The position numbers were made by a program, and so were the translations under genes. Below the pieces are notes generated by a model. The model was not told the DNA's origin and searched no databases. It saw nothing but the letters and a program-made list of their open reading frames with translations. Shown here in pieces: positions 34,663 through 41,964 of a DNA stretch of 64,000 nucleotides (the stretch's first letter is position 1; each line of letters opens with the position of its first letter). The DNA is from DATMER01 sp035556715. GTDB taxonomy: Bacteria > Acidobacteriota > Thermoanaerobaculia > Multivoradales > UBA5704. The stretch spans positions 1-64,000 of the forward strand of contig DATMER010000142.1 in assembly GCA_035556715.1 (NCBI GenBank). The letters are read 5' to 3'.

Positions 34663-35703
34663 TCAGGGACAGCTTGCTTCAAGTGCACTAACTGGCACAT
34701 GAGCTGCCTTGTTGAGCTGGTAAAGCTGGCTTATATACCTGTGCGGCGCCCCTATAAGGTCAGATAGATCAGATGTGTCGTACGTTGAAGGCTTTATTGA
34801 GGGCCGGAAACCATGCAAGACATGTGCAATCTCGTTAGTGAAGTCGACGCAGTTTCTCCCAAGTAGTTCGTATGCGACTTTACCAGCAGTCAATCTACGA
34901 CTCCATTCATCTCTAATTCTCAGCGTCGCATTAAACTCTTCTACACTCACCTCCAGTCGAAGCACCGCATCACCCGAGATACCTTCATCTTGAAGATACT
35001 CGTTTCTTAGCGCTCCTAACACAGCCCCCAGCAGAAGCTTTGAAGAACTATCGCGAGGGTATAATCCGAAAGCCTCGGCACTGGTCATCTTTTGCTCGGC
35101 ATCAACTTTCACCCACTGCACAAAAGCATGACCTGGCACTCCTTTGCGTGCGATGAATGCCAAATAATATCGCGAGCTACACTGCTCAGATACTTGCCCC
35201 GAGCCCCCCCCGAAATGCTTCGCGCATTCGCCCAATTTCCAGAGTTCTTGCTCCAGTATTCCCGGTGGCGTAGGTAACGCAGCACTCGGATCAGGATAAG
35301 GGCGGGGCCTGGTAAGTGGAAACTCAGCGAGTCTGTCGCGATCACCATCGGGGACAGATTTATATGAGATCGTCCGCGTCGTAAAGTCAGTGTCTTGATA
35401 AACAGCATCCTTTACGCGAATGATGTACCCGTCAAGCGATCCTCGGAAGCACGCAGACCACGTGCCACCAGAAGCCGTACCGACCACCCTTGCTCCCTGC
35501 TTTCTGAACTTGAGGAGAGGCCCGTAAACACCCTCGCTTGCCTGGTAGGTTTTGCCATCTTCTAGGACCTCCTTTGGCTCTGACTGTCCAAGCGCCGCTA
35601 TCGGTTCGATGGCCACGATGAGAAATGAGGCAAGAGTGACAAGAATGATCTGACGGTAAGTAGAGTAGGTATGCATCTCGGTCAATACCTCCAGCCAGTT
35701 CAT
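34663..35703 (-). CDS. Secreted hypothetical protein, possibly papain-like fold
   Basis: 346 residues from ATG 35703; a second ATG at 35676 would give a neater signal peptide (HTYSTYRQIILVTLASFLIV). The C-terminal half has GVPGHAFVQWVKVD and then LLGRNCVDFTNEIAHVL, an arrangement of His and Cys seen in permuted papain-like (NlpC/LRAT-type) domains. No confident family can be named. AT-richer composition and flanking attC-like sites point to a mobile cassette. Confidence 0.55.
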   Translation of the reverse strand: MNWLEVLTEMHTYSTYRQIILVTLASFLIVAIEPIAALGQSEPKEVLEDGKTYQASEGVYGPLLKFRKQGARVVGTASGGTWSACFRGSLDGYIIRVKDAVYQDTDFTTRTISYKSVPDGDRDRLAEFPLTRPRPYPDPSAALPTPPGILEQELWKLGECAKHFGGGSGQVSEQCSSRYYLAFIARKGVPGHAFVQWVKVDAEQKMTSAEAFGLYPRDSSSKLLLGAVLGALRNEYLQDEGISGDAVLRLEVSVEEFNATLRIRDEWSRRLTAGKVAYELLGRNCVDFTNEIAHVLHGFRPSIKPSTYDTSDLSDLIGAPHRYISQLYQLNKAAHVPVSALEASCP

Positions 35704-35776
35704 CGGCAGGGCCTCGATCTCGCTTCCATGATGATCACCTACTCTTCATAAATCACAGCATCAAGAAACCGCAGAC

Positions 35777-35845
35777 GGCCAATGGCTCTGCTGCTCAGCG
35801 GCCGGAAAGCTAAGCTTTTCGGTCCGCTGGAGCAGCCGGTTGGGC
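35777..35845 (-). other. attC-like recombination site
   Basis: 69 bp bounded by GGCCAAT (35777-35783) and GTTGGGC (35839-35845, a perfect GTTRRRY core). The stem is long: GCTGCTC with GAGCAGC, GCGG with CCGC, GGAAAGC with GCTTTTC, separated by one- to three-base bulges. This is the most convincing site of the set. Confidence 0.7.
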
Positions 35846-35904
35846 GCCCTCACTGCATCTTCTCGATAAATGACATCTCTAGCCACTTCTGCCCCATGTG
35901 TTAG

Positions 35905-36312
35905 TTACCGCAAATACTTATAGCGCTCACCTGAGAAACTGACTGTCACCTCATATTGGTCTGCGGGCTGCCTGACATTCGGAATAACGGCTCGAAAAGG
36001 CGCAGTAGAACCAGGCGCAATGACTCCGACGGATACTTGGGAGCTACCTACGGTTAGGTCATTGTTGAGCAAAAGGCTATATGGATTGTCAAGGTACTCC
36101 TCGCGAAATGTGTAGTATGGCCTTCGAACTTCAAAAAGCAGAGTCAAGGAGCTGAGCTCAAGTAAGTATGGATTGCCAATCGTTCCCACCAAAGTGACGC
36201 CGCTGGGACTAAAGACTACTTCATCTAGGCTGATTGAGTAGCCACGCTTCAAGAATTGAATAACTCCAACATCCAGAGAAATTGAATCGGTGTCGCGATA
36301 ATGCCGGACCAA
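35905..36312 (-). CDS. Hypothetical beta-rich protein, possibly 5'-frameshifted
   Basis: 135 residues if read from the TTG at 36312, but the same frame stays protein-like upstream (RQIEWELALVRHYRD) without a good start. The next frame over, ending at 36249, supplies a membrane-helix N-terminus (see 36249-36506). The sequence is a beta-sandwich-like chain (SLDEVVFSPSGVTLVGTIGNPYLLELSSL). Either the start is unusual or one base was gained or lost near 36340-36400. The family is unknown. Confidence 0.5.
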   Translation of the reverse strand: MVRHYRDTDSISLDVGVIQFLKRGYSISLDEVVFSPSGVTLVGTIGNPYLLELSSLTLLFEVRRPYYTFREEYLDNPYSLLLNNDLTVGSSQVSVGVIAPGSTAPFRAVIPNVRQPADQYEVTVSFSGERYKYLR

Positions 36313-36506
36313 CGCCAGTTCCCACTCAATCTGGCGAGATCGCTGGTAGGCCTTGACTCGCCATAAGCAAGCGCCGCTAATGCGGCAAGCAAGGCTATAC
36401 CCCCAATTGCGAGGAGCGCTCCCTTACTTCTAAGACGTCGAAGATTCAAAGCGAGGCACCCTGGAAAGGTTCTTGCCGGGGCACACCGACTATTTCTGTT
36501 GGGCAA
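36249..36506 (-). pseudogene. N-terminal frame fragment of the preceding gene (possible frameshift)
   Basis: This frame encodes a single hydrophobic helix (ALLAIGGIALLAALAALAYG) followed by SDLARLSGNWRW and soon ends. It overlaps the 35905-36312 frame by 64 bp and starts inside the upstream zinc-ribbon gene, with no clear start codon other than TTG. I read it as the membrane anchor of one broken gene, but it could be chance. Confidence 0.35.
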
Positions 36507-36735
36507 AAACGATTAGCTTCCACTGGATGGGACCTTTTCCCGGCGAATGTTGGTGATGATTCTGAGGAGGAAACGGATTGCCTTTGTTCGAGGCTATCTC
36601 ATCTCCACAGGCTTCGCAACGGTAGATGCCTGAATTGGGACATTTGGCACCTGGATTGTAGAGAGTATCGTACTCGGAATTATCCGATTGGTTGAGGTAG
36701 CCACCGTATTTGTATTGTGCCACAGTACCCTCCAA
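36490..36735 (-). CDS. Small Cys/His-rich (zinc-ribbon-like) protein
   Basis: 81 residues. KCPNSGIYRCEACGDEIASNKG carries a CxnCxxC cluster, and PPQNHHQHSPG adds a His group, a layout seen in small single-zinc proteins. The end IQWKLIVFAQQK is strand-like. No partner is known. It belongs to the AT-richer cassette zone. Confidence 0.6.
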   Translation of the reverse strand: MEGTVAQYKYGGYLNQSDNSEYDTLYNPGAKCPNSGIYRCEACGDEIASNKGNPFPPQNHHQHSPGKGPIQWKLIVFAQQK

Positions 36736-37080
36736 GTAGAGAGTTACCCAACCTTGGTGTAGCTCCGCGTCTCCGTCCTGCCTATAGGCAAGACTCCCAA
36801 GCCACCGGTCACCCGGAGACGTGGTCGTCCCCTCTACTCTACAACAGTCCGGAGTGCAACAACTTCAAGAGTTTAAGCCCGTGCTGGTGGCGAGTCAATC
36901 CAAACCTCCAAGCCAGGAACTCGACTACCCCTCCCGGAGATCAGAGGATTCCTGCCTATCCAAACCTCCTGACCAGGACATCTTTCTGGCATGGAGAGTT
37001 CGCCAGACACCTATTCCGCGGCTCTGTCTTTGTAGGGGCCGAAGGCCCGATACGGCTACTAACTCAGATGCCGAGCAGCA
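36736..37080. other. Gene-free gap with short repeats
   Basis: An 8-bp inverted pair, CGTCTCCG (36768-36775) and CGGAGACG (36814-36821), encloses a TGCCTATAGGCA palindrome. An imperfect direct repeat, ATCCAAACCTCC...CCAGGA, starts at 36898 and 36958 (60-bp step). I find no attC cores, RNA gene or convincing reading frame. Confidence 0.4.
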
Positions 37081-37308
37081 TCATTGCTTGGGGAGAAACC
37101 AATGAATGTACCCACAGTCGTCACATACGTAGCAGGTGGCGCTAGGCGCTGCCCAGTCGAGATTCAGGACCGTGCCTAAAGCGGTGTGCAACTGTGCCTC
37201 GCGGCGCCAGAAGCGATGATGCCCACAAATGGCGCACCGCAACGGACGATCAAGGATCTCCACTGGCTCGGGTTGCTCGGGTTCTTCCTTGCTGAAAAAG
37301 GGCATCAA
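37081..37308 (-). CDS. Small zinc-ribbon protein
   Basis: 75 residues. CAICGHHRFWRR and CYVCDDCGYIHWF form a two-knuckle zinc ribbon (CxxC near 27 and 62), preceded by an acidic linker. The ATG lies 10 bp from an attC-like site, again typical of a cassette. Related small ribbons are common and uncharacterised. Confidence 0.65.
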   Translation of the reverse strand: MMPFFSKEEPEQPEPVEILDRPLRCAICGHHRFWRREAQLHTALGTVLNLDWAAPSATCYVCDDCGYIHWFLPKQ

Positions 37309-37318
37309 TCACCCTGAC

Positions 37319-37379
37319 GGCCAACCGTTGTGCCGCTGAGCGGTGGCCTCAGCCGTCCGCTCGAGCGGCAGGGTTGAGC
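37319..37379 (-). other. attC-like recombination site
   Basis: 61 bp bounded by GGCCAAC (37319-37325) and GTTGAGC (37373-37379, a perfect GTTRRRY core). GCCGCT pairs with AGCGGC and AGCGG pairs with CCGCT, separated by a one-/two-base bulge. It is the rightmost site found. No integrase gene lies beyond it in the window. Confidence 0.65.
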
Positions 37380-37515
37380 GCCTTTTCATGCAGATCGCGA
37401 AGGAAGTTCATTTAGCCCTCAGACCCAGAAAGAACATATACTAGAAGACGTTACAGATGGCTTCTGGAATGCCCCGGCGCGTTCTCTACCGCCCCGGGGC
37501 GTCTCCCGGAAGCCT

Positions 37516-37950
37516 TTAGCAGACGCAACAGCCGAACTCGTCGCAACTCGCGGTAGGGGAGAAGTCGCAGAAGGTCGCGCAGTGGTGATCGCCGATGCAG
37601 CGCCCTGGGCACCAAGTGGCCTGGCCGTTGCAGACCACCACCCCGCAGCCTTGTCCGCTCGACGTGCACGTGCCGACCAATGGGCTGGAGCAATTCACGA
37701 ATGTGCCGTGGACGCAGTTGTATTCCGCGGTACACCCGAGCGCCTGGATGGGAGTGGGCAGGAGCCACGGCAGGACCGCCTGCTCCTCCGCGCACGCCGG
37801 CGGCGATGGAGCCGTAGCGCTCTCCGGCGCGGCTTCGGCTTCCACCTTGGCCGGCGCCCGTTCCGCGGCGGGAGTCTCGGCCAGGAGGGCGGCGGGATGT
37901 GCGCTCAACCCCGCGAAAACAAGGACAGCCAGCAGCAATGTCTTCTTCAT
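37516..37950 (-). CDS. Secreted cysteine-rich protein (15 Cys)
   Basis: 144 residues from ATG 37950 behind AAGGAG. The signal peptide spans about 1-23 (LLLAVLVFAGLSAHPAAL), followed by an Ala/Pro/Glu-rich linker to about residue 60. The last 80 residues hold 15 cysteines and end in CCVC, with a His pair in GDHHC. This could be a disulfide-knotted secreted protein or a precursor peptide. No modification enzyme is adjacent. A GC hairpin (GCCCCGG/CCGGGGC) lies just past the stop. Confidence 0.65.
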   Translation of the reverse strand: MKKTLLLAVLVFAGLSAHPAALLAETPAAERAPAKVEAEAAPESATAPSPPACAEEQAVLPWLLPTPIQALGCTAEYNCVHGTFVNCSSPLVGTCTSSGQGCGVVVCNGQATWCPGRCIGDHHCATFCDFSPTASCDEFGCCVC

Positions 37951-38505
37951 TTTGTTCTCCTTTCCTTGCCTAGGGCGTTCACTTCCAACCACCTCTTGGC
38001 GCACAACTCAGAGTCGACGTGCACCGTCCCTAGGATTAGGGCGCTTCCCTCGTGTCCTACACCGGATGCCGGTCCGAACGGACGCCCGTCGCAAGATTCG
38101 CAAGATCATAGACTTAAGAAGATTACGCCCCTGCTCTGAGACTGTCAATCATGAGCGAGTAAATAGCCGGGCTCCATCCCCCATCAGAAGCACACAGGAT
38201 GAGGATCGGCTCCAACACGACCATCGAAAACCCCTTCACAATCAGCAGTTCGAGGATGAGGGTGCATCCAAACCCTGCCATAGGCATTCTCGGGACGGGG
38301 TTTCTGGAGCCTTATCAGTTTCGCCCATTGACATATGAGCTCCGAGCTGTCGCGGAGCAGAGCCAAGGGCCGGCGAGACGCCGGGGCGCCCAATGGGGAG
38401 AGCCCGCGGGGGTGGAATCTTCCCTCTCTGAGGCACTCTCTCCTATAGAGGCCCACTCCGGCGGCAATGGCGCCGTCTCGAGATCGGCCTTAAGGAGTGG
38501 ATGCC
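37951..38505. other. Gene-free region
   Basis: No reading frame with a credible start and codon pattern, no RNA gene, and no strong repeat. A small hairpin (GCCGGCGAGACGCCGG, about 38371-38386) is the only structure seen. It marks the passage from the AT-richer cassette zone back to GC-rich sequence. Confidence 0.4.
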
Positions 38506-38787
38506 ATGGGTCCATGTTCCTTGCGCCGCCGGCTCCCCGCTCTCGTCCTTTTGGGGGGCCTCGTGCTCTTGCCCGCGGCTGCCCGGGCCTTGCCGGTCCA
38601 TCCCGGACAGGAGGGTCCCGCCGCTGTCCGGGTGCAGGTGCGGGGGGTGCTGGAGTGGCTGGGTCAGGTGTTCTCCAGCGCCTGGGCTGGTGAGTCCCCA
38701 GACAACGGGATGATGATCGACCCCAACGGCCAGCCGACTTCCAATACCGAAGGGGACAACGGGATGCTGATCGACCCCGACGGTTAG
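38506..38787 (+). CDS. Small secreted peptide with a duplicated acidic tail motif
   Basis: 93 residues from ATG 38506, 8 bases after AAGGAG; a GTG at 38497 overlaps that site. The signal peptide spans about 1-27 (LVLLGGLVLLPAAARA). The C-terminus contains DNGMMIDPNG and DNGMLIDPDG, a near-duplicate acidic motif that could bind calcium or be a processing signal. It lies 119 bp before the TPR gene on the same strand. The family is unknown. Confidence 0.6.
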   Translation: MGPCSLRRRLPALVLLGGLVLLPAAARALPVHPGQEGPAAVRVQVRGVLEWLGQVFSSAWAGESPDNGMMIDPNGQPTSNTEGDNGMLIDPDG

Positions 38788-38906
38788 GTCCGGGCTCGGG
38801 GCCGGCTCGTGAAGATCGGCCCCAACTTTTTTCTCCAGCCGTGTCACAATTCACGCCTCTGCGGCAACTCTTATCTAGAGACGCATCATGACCGGGAGGA
38901 GAGCCC

Positions 38907-40157
38907 ATGGAGCATCCGACGCTGGAGACGATGGCGAAATGGTTGGCGGGACGGCTGGAGCATGAAGCTGTCCTTCGGGAGATCGTGCCGCACCTGCAGG
39001 ATCACTGTCCGGTCTGCCGGGAGCAGTACGAGCAGATCCGGCGGCTGACCAGGGAGGCTGGACACAGCGACGAGGAAGTCGGCGTCGTGGAGTGGCGGGA
39101 GGCTCCGGAGCTGCTCGGACGCCTGGAGGAGCTCCCCTTCCCGGAGCAGATCCGGCAGATTGAGGAGGACGAGGCGCTCCACACCTGGGGGCTCTGCCAG
39201 CTTCTGCTGCAGCGCAGCCGGGAGGTCGTGTCCGAGAATCCAAGAAAGGCCCTCGAGCGGGCTGAGCTGGCCGTGGCGGTATCCCACCACCTGGGCGCGG
39301 CCTATGACCTGGGCTGGGTGCTCGACCTGAGAGCGCGGGCTTACGCCCACCTGGGAAACGCCCGCCGGGTGGTCGGCGAGCTGTTGAGCGCGGAGGCCTC
39401 CTTCCGGAAAGCGGAGTCCTTGCTGGCGCAAAGCCGGACGGGGAATCTCTGGGCCGAGGCAGAGGTCCTGGACATGAAGGGCTCGCTGAGAATGGACCAG
39501 AGGAGGTTCGAGGAGGCCCGGAAGCTCTTCGACCGGGCTCGGGAGCTCTATCGCGAGGAAGGAGATTCACACGGCACCGCCAAGGTCTTTCTCAAGCAAG
39601 CCAAGCTCTTTCGGGAGATGGAGGATCTGGAGCAGGCGATCGCCTGGCTGCAGCGGAGTCCCGAGGAGATCGACTCTGTCCAGGAGCCTCATCTATTCGC
39701 GGCTGCAATGCACAATCTGTTGGCTACTCTCGCCCTGGCGGGCCGGTTCGGCGAGGCGCTGGAGCTGCTCCCCGAGGTCCGGTCTCTCCTCCGGGAAACG
39801 GCTCGCCCCCTGGATTGGGTGAGGCTGCGCTGGACCGAGGGGAGCATCGCCTTCGGCCTGGGCCGGCTCGACGAGGCCGAGGCCGCGTATCGGGAGGTCC
39901 ATCGAGAGTTTCTGAAGCACGGGGTGCTCTACAGCGTGGCGCTGGTTTCGCTCGATCTGGCGCTGTTGCTGTCCGGGCAGGGGCGCACCGACGAGCTGAA
40001 GCGCCTTGCGGCCGAGCTGATGGAGATCTTCGCGGCGCAGGAGGTCCATCGCGAGGCCACGGCCGCCCTCGTCCTCTTCCAGCGCGCCTGCGAAGAGGAG
40101 CGAGTCACGGCGGAGCTGATCTCCCGGCTCTCGGTGCTCCTGCGGAGGAAGGGGTAG
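38907..40157 (+). CDS. TPR protein with N-terminal HxxxCxxC motif
   Basis: 416 residues with GGGAGGAG before the ATG. The N-terminus contains HLQDHCPVC, an anti-sigma-like HxxxCxxC zinc motif. Seven or more helical repeats follow (about 100-400), for example RRFEEARKLFDRARELYREEGD. No membrane helix or signal peptide is present, so it is cytoplasmic. It could be a signalling or anti-sigma-like regulator of the small secreted peptide gene upstream, but that is inference from position only. Confidence 0.7.
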   Translation: MEHPTLETMAKWLAGRLEHEAVLREIVPHLQDHCPVCREQYEQIRRLTREAGHSDEEVGVVEWREAPELLGRLEELPFPEQIRQIEEDEALHTWGLCQLLLQRSREVVSENPRKALERAELAVAVSHHLGAAYDLGWVLDLRARAYAHLGNARRVVGELLSAEASFRKAESLLAQSRTGNLWAEAEVLDMKGSLRMDQRRFEEARKLFDRARELYREEGDSHGTAKVFLKQAKLFREMEDLEQAIAWLQRSPEEIDSVQEPHLFAAAMHNLLATLALAGRFGEALELLPEVRSLLRETARPLDWVRLRWTEGSIAFGLGRLDEAEAAYREVHREFLKHGVLYSVALVSLDLALLLSGQGRTDELKRLAAELMEIFAAQEVHREATAALVLFQRACEEERVTAELISRLSVLLRRKG

Positions 40158-40273
40158 GAGAAGGATGTGTCGCAACCCGAATCGGGAGCCCGTCCAGATG
40201 CAGCATCTCAACTCCAGACGGGAGCGTCGCAACCCGGGGTGGGGAGGAGTCCCGTCTGGATGCGGATCGTCAC

Positions 40274-40322
40274 ATGATAGCTGATTCCGCCGGCCCAGCC
40301 GGCCACCGAGGTGAGGAAACCA
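40274..40322 (-). pseudogene. RHS gene remnant
   Basis: About 49 bp nearly identical to 43825-43873 inside the intact RHS gene (shared CCCAGCCGGCCACCGAGGTG), with a few changes. Together with the RHS piece at 40988-41440 it shows that a second RHS copy once lay here. Just before it, 40169-40263 holds a direct repeat (GTCGCAACCCG, 57-bp step) and an 11-bp inverted pair. Confidence 0.75.
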
Positions 40323-40341
40323 GGTTGATGGCTACTCTTGC

Positions 40342-40719
40342 TCACCAAAAGCGGCCGAGTTTGCCCCTGACGAACTCGAGAAAGCCTTTCTCCTCGGGGT
40401 GCCGCCAGGTGCCTCCAGCAAGCAGCCTATCGAGTCTCACCACGAAATCATCCAGAAGGTCCATGCGATCGGGATAGCCTGCTGCCATCTCAGAGGAGTA
40501 GCGTTTGCCATCCCTGATCAGACTAATTTCATCCTCCTGAATCGAAATGTCGTACTCGTGGCCACCGGCGAGAAACTTAGCACAAAAGTAGCTGTACGCC
40601 TCGTTCGTCTCATACTCGAAGATGGGTGCAGTAAGGCCATGGTCGAGCAGCAGTTTCTTCACTCGTTCCAAAGCGACAGCTTGGAACTCACCTGATACTC
40701 CTGCGGCTCCGGGCTTCAT
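40342..40719 (-). CDS. Probable immunity protein of the displaced RHS toxin module
   Basis: 125 residues, acidic, no signal peptide. The ATG overlaps the stop of the RHS toxin tip as ATGA, the standard toxin-immunity arrangement. The chain looks like a small alpha/beta domain (AGGHEYDISIQEDEISLIRDGKRY, MDLLDDFVVRLDRLL). I do not recognise a named immunity family, and the assignment rests on position. Confidence 0.65.
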   Translation of the reverse strand: MKPGAAGVSGEFQAVALERVKKLLLDHGLTAPIFEYETNEAYSYFCAKFLAGGHEYDISIQEDEISLIRDGKRYSSEMAAGYPDRMDLLDDFVVRLDRLLAGGTWRHPEEKGFLEFVRGKLGRFW

Positions 40720-41495
40720 GGCTTACCTTTCAAATAGCGGACCACATAAAGGTCAAAGTGCCGTCCCAGGTGCCGAATGGTGAAGTACCGGACATTCCTG
40801 TGGTCGCTATGGCCAATGCGGAAACGACCCCTGTTCAGCCAGGCACCCCTTCCGAAAAGCGTGGTGGAACTCGTCGAAACGAGAGCAAGCTCGATGTCTC
40901 TTGTGATCTCGCCGACCAGCTTGCTTTCCTCCATTCCTACCTCTTCCGGGTTCACGAGGCCACTGGCCTCGAAGGGATCCACAAAGGGCACCTCGTTGAT
41001 CGTTCCTCCGGAGTGGCTGTTGCCCACCTTGGAGGTACGGCTCACGTGCCTCACTCCCGAGTAGGTGAGGGTCACGTCGTGGGCCGACCCGTCGGGGGGA
41101 CGGATCGTTCCGGAACGGCCGAACGGATCGTAACTCAGGTACTGAGTCAGCTTTGCCGTGTTGCCCTGCTCAGAGACCGAGGTCTTCCAGTGCAGTGCGT
41201 TGTAGTTGGTCTGGCGGATCAAAAAGGTTCCATCCGCCATCTTCGCCTGCTCCTGCCAGAGGCGACCGAAGGAGTCGTACTTGAGGAGCGACTCGGCCAG
41301 GGTAGTGTCTCCTCCGTTGGAGCTGCGCAGGATCTGGACCTGCGCTGGATTGCTGGAATTCAGAGTGCGGGTGTAGACGTAATTGGTCCAGCCGTCATGC
41401 CCCGTCTCCGGCTTGATCCATACGAGCCAGCCCATGACGTCGTACTCGTAGTCGGTCCTGATCAGCGAGGTATCCCGGCTCGCCTTCACCAGACT
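40716..41495 (-). pseudogene. Displaced RHS core fragment with an alternative C-terminal toxin tip
   Basis: The first part (41440-40988) is nearly identical to 45008-44556 of the intact RHS gene with no indel. After GGTINEV the sequence changes completely to a new tip of about 90 residues (FGRGAWLNRGRFRIGHSDHR, RHFDLYVVRYLKGKP). There is no proper start: a TGA lies just upstream in frame and only a TTG is available, so it is probably silent unless recombined. The tip resembles small RHS C-terminal domains of unknown activity. Confidence 0.75.
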
Positions 41496-41543
41496 CAAGA
41501 GCGGTGCCGGGGGAATCTTCCATCAATCACCTCACGCTCCTTC

Positions 41544-41963
41544 TTAGTCGATCTCGGGATTCTTCGATTCCTCTACAAACTTGCGTATTCCTTCCGTAAG
41601 CTCACTTGTCTCATTTCCAATGTCTACCAGGATCATTTCCAAAAAGGAGCTTGCGGCAGCCTCTAGGCTCCGGGTGAAGCTCTCAATACTGCCAGCGCTG
41701 ACGCGCATATTCTTGTAGGCAATCATAATTGAGCCGTCCAAAATTTCGAAAACAAGCGCATGCGGCTCATCAACCAGATCGATGACAACACAGCTCTTCG
41801 CGCGAATGGCTTGTAGGCCGCGGATCAAGGCGTCGAGCCACGAATCAATATAGGTGCATCTCGCTTCAATTATCCCAAATCCGTCTGCAATTTCAATTCT
41901 GCCCAACAGGGCGTCAAGTTCCAGACGCCCATACTCTCTGTCAAGCGCCAGTTTAATTGTCAT
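41544..41963 (-). CDS. Probable immunity protein for the intact RHS toxin
   Basis: 139 residues from ATG 41963, one base after the RHS stop; an ATG at 41972 that overlaps the RHS gene is an alternative. It is cytoplasmic, with beta strands followed by a long helical end (SFTRSLEAAASSFLEMILVDIG). It is AT-richer than the RHS core, like many exchangeable toxin/immunity tips. Immunity is inferred from position. Confidence 0.65.
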   Translation of the reverse strand: MTIKLALDREYGRLELDALLGRIEIADGFGIIEARCTYIDSWLDALIRGLQAIRAKSCVVIDLVDEPHALVFEILDGSIMIAYKNMRVSAGSIESFTRSLEAAASSFLEMILVDIGNETSELTEGIRKFVEESKNPEID

Positions 41964-41964
41964 A

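Noticed and set aside
37380..40160. Integron integrase beyond the last attC-like site
   Set aside because: No tyrosine recombinase-like sequence was found in either strand of the flanking genes.
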